The notes below the pieces were generated by a model that ran no database searches, was not told where the DNA came from, and saw only the letters and a program-made list of their open reading frames with translations. From Maribellus comscasis (GTDB lineage: Bacteria; Bacteroidota; Bacteroidia; Bacteroidales; Prolixibacteraceae), in contig NZ_CP046401.1 of the NCBI RefSeq assembly GCF_009762775.1, forward strand, positions 3,100,001 through 3,164,000: DNA of 64,000 bases, given 5' to 3'. How positions within the stretch are numbered: position 1 is the first letter of the stretch; the number at the start of each line of letters is the position of its first letter. This document shows positions 16,974 to 26,065 of this stretch, piece by piece. The position numbers and the translations under genes were made by a program.

Positions 16974-18884
16974 TTATGATTTTTTCAGGATCTCCAGGAC
17001 TGAAGTTTTTATTCCTTTTGCATCAATACCACATTCTTTGTATAAATCTTCCGGGGTCCCGTGTTCAATAAACCGGTCGGGGATACCCATAATTTTTATT
17101 TGGTTTGAAAATCCGTTTTCTGCCATAAACTCCAAAACAGCGCTTCCAAAACCACCTTTAACTGTCCCGTCTTCAACAGTTATAATGGTTTTAAATTTTT
17201 TGAATACCTGCGTCAATATTTCCTCATCGAGTGGCTTTACAAAACGCATATCATAATGTGCTGCTGAAACTCCTTCCCCGGAAAGACTTTCTACTGCCCG
17301 CTGTGCAAAAATTCCTGATTTTCCGATGGTTAAAATGGCAATATCTTCACCCTCGGATAATACGCGACCCTTGCCGATTTCTATTTTTTCGAATGGTTTC
17401 TTCCAGTCGGGTTTTATTCCGCAACCACGCGGATAACGAATTGAGAATGGCTGAGCGATATCATCAAGCTGGGCAGTATACATCAGGTTACGCAAATCAA
17501 TTTCATCCATTGGAGCAGATATAATCATGTTGGGGACCAAACGCATGTATGAAATGTCGAAAACTCCGTGGTGGGTTGGCCCGTCTTCTCCAACAAGACC
17601 TCCGCGGTCGAGGCAAAAAACAACATGTAATTTTTGCAGGGCTACGTCGTGAATGATTTGGTCGTAGGCACGTTGCATGAAAGTGGAGTAAATATTACAA
17701 AACGGAACCATTCCCTGGGTTGCCAATCCGGCCGAAAAAGTAACGGCATGTTGCTCTGCAATTCCCACATCAAATGCACGATCAGGCATTTTTTCAATCA
17801 TCAGGTTCATTGAACATCCGGTTGGCATGGCCGGAGTAATACCCACAATTTTTTTATTTTTTTCGGCCAGTTCGACTAATGTTTCACCAAAAACATTTTG
17901 GAATTTAGGTGCTTTATCAATCGGACAGTCGCACGAGTATATTTCGCCTGTAACTTTATCAAAAAGCCCCGGAGCATGAAACTTGGTCTGGTTGATCTCG
18001 GCTTGCTTAAAGCCTTTTCCTTTTTTTGTGATAACATGTAACAATTTGGGTCCGGGAATGTCTTTTAAATCTTTTAAAACTTTTGTGAGATAAACAATAT
18101 CGTGTCCGTCAACCGGGCCAAAATACCTGAAATCAAATGCCTCGAAAAGATTGTTTTCTTTTAAGATTATGTTTTTCAGGGCATGTTGGTTTTTTTGAAG
18201 AAACCGGCGGGTTTTTTGTCCAAAGCCATCAAGTTTACCCAATCCTTCCCAAACATCTTTTTTAAATCGGTTGTATGAATGCGACTTTGAAATGTTTAAC
18301 AAATACTGGCTGAATCCACCTACACTAGGGTCGATTGCCATATTGTTATCATTCAGAATAACAAGAATATCGGATTTTCCTGCTCCTGCGTTGTTCAGGG
18401 CTTCGAAAGCCATCCCTCCTGTCATGGCTCCGTCGCCAATTACGGCAACAATCTTTCTATCCTTTTCTCCTTTTATCTTTGAAGCTACCGCCATTCCCAA
18501 TGCAGCCGAAATAGAAGTTGATGCATGACCAACGCCAAAAACGTCATATTCACTTTCTGTTCTTTTCGGAAATCCACTTAATCCTTTGTATTTTCTATTG
18601 GTGATAAAAGTTTGCCGGCGACCAGTCAGAATTTTATGCCCGTAAGCCTGGTGTCCAACATCCCAAACCAAAAGATCATGCGGGGTGTTATAAACATAAT
18701 GCAAGGCTACGGTAAGTTCAACAACTCCAAGGCTGGCCCCAAAATGCCCGGGGTTTGTCGAAACAACATCAATAATAAAATTTCTTAAATCATCACAAAC
18801 TACCGGAAGTTCCTCAAGTTTCACTTTTTTGAGTTCTTCCGGGTTATTTATTTTTTCAAGTATTCTCCCCTTTATTTCATCCAT
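16974..18884 (-). CDS. dxs: 1-deoxy-D-xylulose-5-phosphate synthase
   Basis: This thiamine-diphosphate enzyme makes DXP from pyruvate and glyceraldehyde 3-phosphate, the first step of the MEP isoprenoid pathway. The 636 residues are full length. They contain [17 protein letters not shown], the ThDP motif [15 protein letters not shown] ending in the Asn pair, the catalytic-region Glu block [10 protein letters not shown], and [18 protein letters not shown]. The ispD gene of the same pathway is also in this window (54.9 kb) but is not linked. Confidence 0.97.
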   Translation of the reverse strand: MDEIKGRILEKINNPEELKKVKLEELPVVCDDLRNFIIDVVSTNPGHFGASLGVVELTVALHYVYNTPHDLLVWDVGHQAYGHKILTGRRQTFITNRKYKGLSGFPKRTESEYDVFGVGHASTSISAALGMAVASKIKGEKDRKIVAVIGDGAMTGGMAFEALNNAGAGKSDILVILNDNNMAIDPSVGGFSQYLLNISKSHSYNRFKKDVWEGLGKLDGFGQKTRRFLQKNQHALKNIILKENNLFEAFDFRYFGPVDGHDIVYLTKVLKDLKDIPGPKLLHVITKKGKGFKQAEINQTKFHAPGLFDKVTGEIYSCDCPIDKAPKFQNVFGETLVELAEKNKKIVGITPAMPTGCSMNLMIEKMPDRAFDVGIAEQHAVTFSAGLATQGMVPFCNIYSTFMQRAYDQIIHDVALQKLHVVFCLDRGGLVGEDGPTHHGVFDISYMRLVPNMIISAPMDEIDLRNLMYTAQLDDIAQPFSIRYPRGCGIKPDWKKPFEKIEIGKGRVLSEGEDIAILTIGKSGIFAQRAVESLSGEGVSAAHYDMRFVKPLDEEILTQVFKKFKTIITVEDGTVKGGFGSAVLEFMAENGFSNQIKIMGIPDRFIEHGTPEDLYKECGIDAKGIKTSVLEILKKS

Positions 18885-19012
18885 ATTTGCGAAAAAATAT
18901 CGTCAAAGATATAACAAATCCTAAACAACAGTTTGTTCAAAAGAGATTTAAATCTTATTTGTTCTACATTGTAAAAGAAGTAATTTTATCAAAAAAATAA
19001 AATGACAAAACT

Positions 19013-19969
19013 ATGAAAACAGGAAAAAAGATATTGTTACTCGGCAGTCTGATTATTTTTATCTCTTCATGTGTCTCCTTAAAAGAGTTTAATGAAACCA
19101 AAGACAGGCTTACAACAGAGAATGAGCAGCTAAAACGTAACAAAATGGATTTGGAGGCTGCCAATGCTGAATTAAAGAGTCGGGTAGAACAATTGAATTC
19201 GCAGAATAAAGAATTGCGGAGTCAGCTGGAGGAAGCGCTTTATGATTTAAATGTTCAGAAACAAAGTAACAGCGCTTTACAAAAAGACGTAGATGATCTT
19301 CAAAAGCAAATGGAGGCTCTAAATTCGGGAAGTTCTGCTGAGATTGAAAAGCTTTTAGCTGAATTACAGGAAGCCCGGGGTGATTTGAATAGTCGGGAAG
19401 ACAAATTGCGGGCGGCGGAAAAAGAACTGGAAGAACGAAATGCTAAGCTTATAGAGTTGCAGAATATACTTGCTCAACAGGAACAGGCTGTTCAGGATTT
19501 AAAGAAAAAGGTTATGGATGCTCTGGTTGGCTTTAACAACAACGGGTTGACAGTTCATGAAAAAAATGGAAAAGTGTATGTTTCGCTGGAAGAAAAATTG
19601 CTTTTTAAAACAGGACAGTGGGATGTTGATCCCAAAGGGCAGCAGGCTTTAAAAGAACTGAGTAATGTTTTGGCACAAAATCCCGACATTAATATAATGG
19701 TAGAAGGACACACAGACGATGTTCCGATGCATGGTTCCGGAGCAGTGAAAGACAACTGGGATTTAAGTGTAATGCGTGCAACTGCCGTTACAAAAATTCT
19801 GACTCAGAATAAACAAATCGATCCAAAAAGAATAATAGCAGCAGGGAGAAGTGAATATTTACCGCTTTCGCCTGATAAAACAGCAGAAGGCCGCCAGATG
19901 AACCGTCGAACAGAAATTATTCTTACACCCAATTTGGATGAACTGCTCGAAATTATTGATATGAACTGA
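19013..19969 (+). CDS. OmpA-family lipoprotein with long coiled coil
   Basis: A 318-residue protein. Its N-terminus is a lipoprotein signal (GSLIIFISSC; lipidated Cys about residue 20). Residues about 28-165 are an uninterrupted coiled coil rich in Glu, Gln and Leu. The C-terminal domain (about 190-310) is OmpA-like and peptidoglycan-binding, with VEGHTDDVPMHG, NWDLSVMRATAV and the NRRTEIIL end motif. It probably spans from the outer membrane to the wall as a structural tether. It is convergent with coaX. Confidence 0.9.
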   Translation: MKTGKKILLLGSLIIFISSCVSLKEFNETKDRLTTENEQLKRNKMDLEAANAELKSRVEQLNSQNKELRSQLEEALYDLNVQKQSNSALQKDVDDLQKQMEALNSGSSAEIEKLLAELQEARGDLNSREDKLRAAEKELEERNAKLIELQNILAQQEQAVQDLKKKVMDALVGFNNNGLTVHEKNGKVYVSLEEKLLFKTGQWDVDPKGQQALKELSNVLAQNPDINIMVEGHTDDVPMHGSGAVKDNWDLSVMRATAVTKILTQNKQIDPKRIIAAGRSEYLPLSPDKTAEGRQMNRRTEIILTPNLDELLEIIDMN

Positions 19970-19995
19970 ACCAATTATAGTGAGCGCTAAAAAGA

Positions 19996-20015
19996 CGGCA
20001 ACGTTTTGTTTGCCG
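19996..20015. terminator. weak hairpin between convergent ompA-like gene and coaX
   Basis: A 6-bp stem (CGGCAA / TTGCCG) with an 8-base loop in the 50-base gap. There is no strong T-run, so this is a weak call. Confidence 0.35.
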
Positions 20016-20019
20016 GAAA

Positions 20020-20793
20020 TTAATTTTCACTAACAAATGAATTTATATGGTAAAGACCATCGAGTGTTAAAAGCGGCTCTATGGTCTTTATTTTTTTTGT
20101 GAGTGGCGCAACAACAGAACTCAAACCGCCGGTAGCAACCACATGCAGTTTTTCGTTTAGTTCTTCTTCAGTTCTTTCAATAATAGAATCAACAAGACCG
20201 GTGTATCCAAAAACAATACCTGACTGTATTGCATGAATGGTGTTTTCGCCCAAAACCGAAGGCGGAGGAGTAAGATGAATTTGTGGTAACTGGGCTGTTT
20301 TTCCCGCAAGCGCACTTACCGCTGTATTTAATCCCGGAGCAATAGCGACCCCCCTGATTTCCGAGTCTTTCCCGATTGTGGTAAAAGTAAGTGCTGTACC
20401 AAAATCAATAACAGTAGTTAATTTGCCGTATTTCTGAAACGCAGCAACGGAATTGGCTACCAAATCCGCCCCTATTTCATAAGGATTCAGCACCTTCACG
20501 GGCAACTTCTTGTATATATCAGGATTTACTACCGTTTGTTTTGATTCGGGGTACAGACTTTTTAGCATTTCTGAAAACGGATGTACAAGCGATGGTACAA
20601 CACTGCTCAGAATAATTTGTGTAATGTTGGTATTACAAATTTTTCCACCGTTTAATAACGATCGGAAAATAACTTCGTATTCATCGGCGGTTTTTAAGTG
20701 GTCGGTTTGAATGCGCCAATGATTTTTCCATTCATTATTTTCGTTCACTCCAAAAACAATGTTTGTATTTCCTACATCTATTGCCAGTAACAT
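20020..20793 (-). CDS. coaX: type III pantothenate kinase
   Basis: This enzyme phosphorylates pantothenate, the first step of CoA synthesis. The 257 residues show the ASKHA-fold phosphate loop AIDVGNTNIVFGV at the N-terminus, the PYEIGADLVAN segment, the second phosphate motif VIDFGTALTFT, and GVAIAPGL. The C-terminal VVATGGLSS adenosine motif is also present. Length and motifs are normal for CoaX. Confidence 0.95.
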   Translation of the reverse strand: MLLAIDVGNTNIVFGVNENNEWKNHWRIQTDHLKTADEYEVIFRSLLNGGKICNTNITQIILSSVVPSLVHPFSEMLKSLYPESKQTVVNPDIYKKLPVKVLNPYEIGADLVANSVAAFQKYGKLTTVIDFGTALTFTTIGKDSEIRGVAIAPGLNTAVSALAGKTAQLPQIHLTPPPSVLGENTIHAIQSGIVFGYTGLVDSIIERTEEELNEKLHVVATGGLSSVVAPLTKKIKTIEPLLTLDGLYHINSFVSEN

Positions 20794-20913
20794 GATAAAT
20801 TGCTTAAAATTTCAATTTCCAAAATACAAATATCAGATAATTTTCATTGTTCGTAAATTCACAAAAGGTTTTTCACAGGATTTTTAAGATGAAGTTTTAA
20901 CATTCCATTAAAA

Positions 20914-23900
20914 TCAAAATAAACTGAGTTGGTTATCCTGTTCTTTTTCTTTTTGGGGAGGTCTGTTTTTTATTTGCATAAGCAATTCCTGTTGGATTGA
21001 ATTTAAAAAAGGGCTTTTCGGAAGATTAAATTTTCTTCCGCGGATGGTTCTCGTTTTTGCATTGGTGAGGTAAAGTAATTTTTTTGCTCTGGTCATCCCC
21101 ACGTATAGCAGTCGTTTTTCTTCATCTTCATCCACTTCATCTTTATATAACGTATAGGGAAGTAGTCCTTTTTCGCAACCGGGAATAAAAACACATTCAA
21201 ATTCCAGTCCTTTTGATGCATGTAATGTCATTACCGAAACGGCTTCCAGGCTTTTGTTGTGTGCATCGGTTCCCAATCCCAGTTTTAGAAATTGTAAAAA
21301 TTCAGAAACAGATTTTTTCTCCGTTGCGAGGTTGATAAAACGTTTCCACTCGTTGGGGTGAATTTCTTCTTTGTCAAAATATTCTTTTTTAACAAAGTCG
21401 AGAAAGGAATTTACATCCGGTTTTTTTAACTGCGTTTTTACCAATTCAAACTGAAGTTGGGAAATATTTTTCTTTTTCAATTTAAAAACAAGGGCTGCCT
21501 GTTCAAACGAATCAAGCAAAAATGCACCGGTAATATCTGTAAAACTTTGAAACGGTTCCTGTTGAAAATAGGGTATGGTTCCTGCTTCCTGGTAGGGTAC
21601 ATGATGATCGCGCAGCGCTTTTGTGATGGCTTCAAACTGATTGCGCGTGCGGCATAAAACTGCCAAATCAGACAAACTGCCAATGGTGTCGTTTTTATCG
21701 CCTTGTGCTACTGAACTGTCAATGGAAAAGAAACTTACACCACCGACCAAATCAACAATCTGACGGGCTATAAATTCGGCTTCGGCAGCGCCGGAAGGTT
21801 GTTCCGAAATCGAAATTTGTACGCCTTCATTTAGTCCTTCCAAAAGGCCGGATTGTTCGATTACATTTGACGAAGCTGTTAGAATGGTTTGAGAACAGCG
21901 GTATGATTTGGTGAGACGAAAGATTTTGGCTTTCGGATAGTCTTCCGAAAATTTTGAGATATAACCCGAATTTGCACCGCGGAATCCGTAGATCGATTGG
22001 TTAGCATCACCCACAACACATAAATTTGAGTTGGAGTCGGGGGCCAGCAAACGAAGCAATTTGTATTGCGTATCGTTGGTATCCTGGTATTCATCAACAA
22101 AAATAAACTGATATTTATCTCTTAGTTTTTTTGTTATTTCTTTGTTTTCAGAAAGAAGCTGAACCGGTTTTTCAATCAAATCGTCAAGATCAAAAGCATT
22201 TAGTTTTTGTAATTCGTTTTCATACTTTTTAAAAAACGGATTTTCCGGCAGGCTTCCTTTTTTGATTTTGGAAATCTCTGCCGAGAGTTTTTTTGCTTCA
22301 CTTCCTTTTTCTTTGGAAATTGACTTTATAATTTCTCTTTTCAGGTTTTCATCAACAAGAATAAAATTTGCATTACGGTTGAACTCCACATTAAAATCTT
22401 TCAAAATAGCAAGCCCAAAAGCATGAAATGTTGAAACTGTAACTTCACCCGACTGAGTTTTACTTTTTAAAATTGCTTCAAGGCGTTCTTTTAATTCACC
22501 GGCGGCTTTGTTTGTAAACGTAATAGCCAGTATCTCCTCTGGTTTTGTATGATGATTTCCAATCAGCCATGCAATTTTGCCGGTTAAGGTTTTTGTTTTG
22601 CCGGTTCCGGGGCCGGCAATAATTAAAGAGGGGCCTTCAATGTGCTGAACCGCAGCGAATTGCTCCGTGTTTAAATTGTCGAAAGTTGACTGTTGTGCTT
22701 TTTGAGTTTTATATTTTTGCTCTTTTTCTGCAGCCAGATTTTCTAACTCTGCTTTTTTATGAATGAGGTTTTGAATTCCTTTTAAATCAAAATTTATCAA
22801 CGCTCTTTTTTCAGGAGGCGCAGGTTTTTCTATGTGAAAAAGTGCATTTGTAGCTTCGAAGTTTTTAGCCTCACCGTTTTTGAAGACTTTAATAACACCA
22901 TATTCTCCGTCATAACCTTCCCGGATGATAATTTCGCGATTGCGCATCCTCCGGATAGCCTCACCCAATGTTTTTGATGTTTTTTTCTCGATTTCTTCAA
23001 TTGGCATTTCCAGCAAAATGTCGAGTTCTTTCCCCAGTTTTTGAATGATTTGCGAATATTCCTCCGCAACTTTTTTTGACTTTACACCCACTCCGGCAAT
23101 TTCTGAAAGAATTTCAGGAAGTGGAATTATCGATTTAAAGGGCAATTTGTTGGGACGTGCTGAAATATCTTCCCTGTCGGTAAGTTGAATCACGCGGTTC
23201 ATTACTCCAACGGTTACCGGTTTTTTGCATGCCGGACAGATTTCATTGTGTTTTAATGTTTCAACCGGATCCCAGCAGATATTGCATTTTCTGTGTCCGT
23301 CGTAATGATATTTGCCTTCTTGCGGAAACATATCAATGGTTCCGTGGTACTTTTCCGGGTCACCGGTTTTTAGCGCTTCCACCAACGAAAAATAATCAAG
23401 CTCCGTATTGAAAACATTGGCATTTCGCCCTAATCTGTCGGGCGAATGGGCATCAGAATTGGAAACCAATGTAACATTATCGAGAAAAGAGCAAAGCCAG
23501 TTCATTGGAGGATCCGTTGAAAGTCCGGTTTCAATGGTATGAATGTGTGGAGAAAGATCGGCAAAACATTCTTTAAGCGAATCAAAACCTGATTTGGAAC
23601 CCAGCATCGAAAACCATGGAGTCCAAATATGTGCCGGGATAAAATAGTTGTTCTCTCCGCATTCCAGAACTATTTCAAGCAGATCGCGGGAGTCGAGCCC
23701 GAGAATTGGACGCCCGTCGGATGTAAGGTTACCTCCGATATCGATAAGTCGTTGATTTATTTTTTCTGCTTCTTCAAAACCGGGGACTAAAACAACATTA
23801 TGTACTTTTCTTACTTTTCCGCCACGTTTGTATATGTTGCTGATTTCGGCGGTAAGCAAAAAATGTGTATCGTTATTGCCAAGAGGAGATTCAAGTTTAT

Positions 23901-24108
23901 AATTGCTTTTAAGTTTGAAAAGGCCATTTCCATCTGGTTCGGTTTTTTCTTTTAACTCATCAAGCCATCCGGGATGCGTGAAATCCCCCGTACCGACAAC
24001 TTTAATTCCTTTTAATCCTGCATGATAGTCCAGATATTCCGGTGTGAGTGTTTTGCTTGTTGCCCTTGAAAAGTGAGAGTGTATATGTAAATCAGCAATA
24101 TATTTCAT
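20914..24108 (-). CDS. EndoQ-like PHP nuclease fused to a UvrD-type helicase
   Basis: A 1064-residue two-part protein. Residues 1-430 look like endonuclease Q. A PHP metal centre has H8 and H10 (DLHIH), D42, E88, H160, E193 and D219/H221 (SNSDAH). A zinc knuckle has C275/C278 and C291/C294. It is followed by a helix-hairpin-helix-like stretch (IAGVGVKSKK). EndoQ cuts 5' of uracil, hypoxanthine and abasic sites in archaea and some bacilli. A charged linker (440-475) leads to a complete SF1A helicase: Walker A AGPGTGKT at 498-505, VDEYQDTN at 671-678, GDANQSIYGFRG at 700-711, then TLHASKGLEFE and YVGMTRAKK. The fusion implies that nicking at a damaged base is followed by unwinding from the nick, as one repair machine (inference). 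It appears to be monocistronic. Confidence 0.9.
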   Translation of the reverse strand: MKYIADLHIHSHFSRATSKTLTPEYLDYHAGLKGIKVVGTGDFTHPGWLDELKEKTEPDGNGLFKLKSNYKLESPLGNNDTHFLLTAEISNIYKRGGKVRKVHNVVLVPGFEEAEKINQRLIDIGGNLTSDGRPILGLDSRDLLEIVLECGENNYFIPAHIWTPWFSMLGSKSGFDSLKECFADLSPHIHTIETGLSTDPPMNWLCSFLDNVTLVSNSDAHSPDRLGRNANVFNTELDYFSLVEALKTGDPEKYHGTIDMFPQEGKYHYDGHRKCNICWDPVETLKHNEICPACKKPVTVGVMNRVIQLTDREDISARPNKLPFKSIIPLPEILSEIAGVGVKSKKVAEEYSQIIQKLGKELDILLEMPIEEIEKKTSKTLGEAIRRMRNREIIIREGYDGEYGVIKVFKNGEAKNFEATNALFHIEKPAPPEKRALINFDLKGIQNLIHKKAELENLAAEKEQKYKTQKAQQSTFDNLNTEQFAAVQHIEGPSLIIAGPGTGKTKTLTGKIAWLIGNHHTKPEEILAITFTNKAAGELKERLEAILKSKTQSGEVTVSTFHAFGLAILKDFNVEFNRNANFILVDENLKREIIKSISKEKGSEAKKLSAEISKIKKGSLPENPFFKKYENELQKLNAFDLDDLIEKPVQLLSENKEITKKLRDKYQFIFVDEYQDTNDTQYKLLRLLAPDSNSNLCVVGDANQSIYGFRGANSGYISKFSEDYPKAKIFRLTKSYRCSQTILTASSNVIEQSGLLEGLNEGVQISISEQPSGAAEAEFIARQIVDLVGGVSFFSIDSSVAQGDKNDTIGSLSDLAVLCRTRNQFEAITKALRDHHVPYQEAGTIPYFQQEPFQSFTDITGAFLLDSFEQAALVFKLKKKNISQLQFELVKTQLKKPDVNSFLDFVKKEYFDKEEIHPNEWKRFINLATEKKSVSEFLQFLKLGLGTDAHNKSLEAVSVMTLHASKGLEFECVFIPGCEKGLLPYTLYKDEVDEDEEKRLLYVGMTRAKKLLYLTNAKTRTIRGRKFNLPKSPFLNSIQQELLMQIKNRPPQKEKEQDNQLSLF

Positions 24109-24286
24109 AATAAATTAATTGGTTTAAAATATACACGATTTTGAAAGACTAAACCAAACATTTAAGCGTTAATTTTTTATGTCTGGGTAAAAGAGCTATT
24201 TTATTGTTTGGTTAAGTAGTTAATGATTTGCAGTCTGAAAAAAATATAGTACTTTTAAACAGAAGCTAAAGTAAAAATCAGGTGAC

Positions 24287-24784
24287 ATGCAAAAAGCAAA
24301 AAATCCGCTAATTTTTGTCGTAGAAGACAGTTTGGTTTATAAGGATTTAATTGTAGGTTATTTAAAATCAAAAAAATACCAAAACATTAAAACATTTAAA
24401 AGCGGCGAAGAGTGTTTGAAAATGATAGATTTAAAGCCTGATCTGATTGTTTTGGATTATTCATTTGAAGGAATTAATGGTCTTGAGTTGATGAAAAAAG
24501 TGAAAGAAGATCATCCGGAAATTGACTTTATCTTTTTAAGTGCTCAAAATGAAGTTGAAGTTGCGGTAAAAATTATGCGGATGGGTGCGGCTGATTATAT
24601 CATAAAAAATGAAAAGGCACCTCATAATTTGTTACGTTCAATCGAACATATGATTTCAGTAACCAGGGAAATTAAAATCAGACAAGGGTTTAAAATAGGT
24701 GTCATAGGTTTTTTTATCATGTTATTTGTTATCATTATGGTAATTATATTAATGACAATTTTCCTGGAAGACTTCAATTTGTAA
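24287..24784 (+). CDS. response-regulator receiver domain with C-terminal membrane anchor
   Basis: A 165-residue protein. Residues 1-128 are a full receiver domain: acidic pair E13/D14, phospho-acceptor D57 in VLDYSF, switch S85 in FLSAQ, and K107 in YIIKN. After a short charged helix, residues about 136-158 form one strongly hydrophobic membrane helix (IGFFIMLFVIIMVIILMTIF), leaving no output domain. A receiver tethered to the membrane by its C-terminus is uncommon. It may act as a phosphate sink, or localise a kinase or partner at the membrane. No kinase gene is adjacent. Confidence 0.85.
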   Translation: MQKAKNPLIFVVEDSLVYKDLIVGYLKSKKYQNIKTFKSGEECLKMIDLKPDLIVLDYSFEGINGLELMKKVKEDHPEIDFIFLSAQNEVEVAVKIMRMGAADYIIKNEKAPHNLLRSIEHMISVTREIKIRQGFKIGVIGFFIMLFVIIMVIILMTIFLEDFNL

Positions 24785-24837
24785 TTTTTTTGTTTTCTTT
24801 TTCCTGATTTTTTAACTCAACCTAAAATAATTTTAAA

Positions 24838-25974
24838 TTGAAAAGAAATATCCAACTGTTTGTTGTTTTGTTTTTTACAACTTTTACACTTGTTTCCTGT
24901 TCGCAGAAGAAAAAGGAAGTTCCCAATTATTTGGAATCGTATTCAAAAGAGTATCTTGAAAATCCGAGGCAAGCCAATTTGAAATGGTTTACCGATGCTA
25001 AATACGGTATGTTTATTCATTATGGACTTTATGCTCAACTTGAAAAAGGAGAGTGGGTGCAATTGAGAGATACAATTCCTGTAGCTGAGTATGCCAAATT
25101 AAAGGAAACGTTTACTGCCGCTGACTTTAATGCTGATTTTATTACTGATCTTGCGCTTAAAGCGGGGATGAAATATATTACAATCACATCAAAACATCAT
25201 GATGGTTTTTGTCTTTTTAAAACCGGGCAGACCGACTTTAACAGTATAAATTCTCCCTGTGGAAGGGATTTAATTGGGGAACTCGTAGAGGCCTGCAACA
25301 ACAAGGGGTTAGGTATATTTTTATATTATTCTTATGCCGCCGATTGGAAACATCCCTATTTTTATTCGCGTGAAGCGGGTTGGCAAAATGCACGCCCTGC
25401 CTATAAAGAACCACAGGCGGAGTATAAATTTCAAAAAGATGAAGATTTTAAAATTTATGTGGATTATGTTCATGCGCAGGTGAAAGAGTTGTTAACACAA
25501 TATCCAACCATTGCAGGTATTTGGTTTGATCCGATAATGGGATTATATCACCGGCCTGACCTTTTTCCGGTGGAAGAAACTTATGCACTCATCCGGGAGC
25601 TGAGCCCTCATGCGCTTATTTCATTTAAACAAGGTGCCAACGGCGATGAAGATTTTTCAGCACCCGAAAGAAATGCAGGCGCCAAAGTAGGTTCTGAATT
25701 TGAAGTTGCTCAGACGGTTTTTGAAAAGAATAAGAACAAACCCAAAGAAATCTGCAACACGCTTCAAAATCATGCCTGGGGTTACAACAAACAGGATGAC
25801 GGGAAACATAAAACAGCGGAACAACTGTTGCAGATAGTAAAAGATACCTGGGCGCAGGATGCTAACCTTTTGATGAATGTTGGACCGCTGCCTGACGGAG
25901 GATTTCCGGAGGAAGATATTAAAACACTTACCGAGGCTGGCGAAATATTAAAAAGTCAGGGATTAGTTCACTAA
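24838..25974 (+). CDS. GH29 alpha-L-fucosidase, lipoprotein
   Basis: A 378-residue glycoside hydrolase of family 29, removing terminal alpha-L-fucose by retention. The start is a TTG that gives a perfect lipoprotein signal (MKRNIQLFVVL...LVSC, Cys21). No better ATG exists. Catalytic-domain marks are YGMFIHYGLY, TSKHHDGFCLF, YSYAADW and the nucleophile Asp231 in GIWFD. The length is short, with only the TIM barrel and no C-terminal beta sandwich, as in many Bacteroidota GH29 enzymes. It is followed by an MFS carrier on the same strand (91-base gap), which suggests uptake of a released product. Confidence 0.9.
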   Translation: MKRNIQLFVVLFFTTFTLVSCSQKKKEVPNYLESYSKEYLENPRQANLKWFTDAKYGMFIHYGLYAQLEKGEWVQLRDTIPVAEYAKLKETFTAADFNADFITDLALKAGMKYITITSKHHDGFCLFKTGQTDFNSINSPCGRDLIGELVEACNNKGLGIFLYYSYAADWKHPYFYSREAGWQNARPAYKEPQAEYKFQKDEDFKIYVDYVHAQVKELLTQYPTIAGIWFDPIMGLYHRPDLFPVEETYALIRELSPHALISFKQGANGDEDFSAPERNAGAKVGSEFEVAQTVFEKNKNKPKEICNTLQNHAWGYNKQDDGKHKTAEQLLQIVKDTWAQDANLLMNVGPLPDGGFPEEDIKTLTEAGEILKSQGLVH

Positions 25975-26065
25975 AATTCAAAAAAAGTATTCTGACCTGA
26001 TTTTTTACAGTTTCCTTTCTTTCATATTTATTACCTTTCCGCCTTCATCAAAAAAAATTGAGAAT

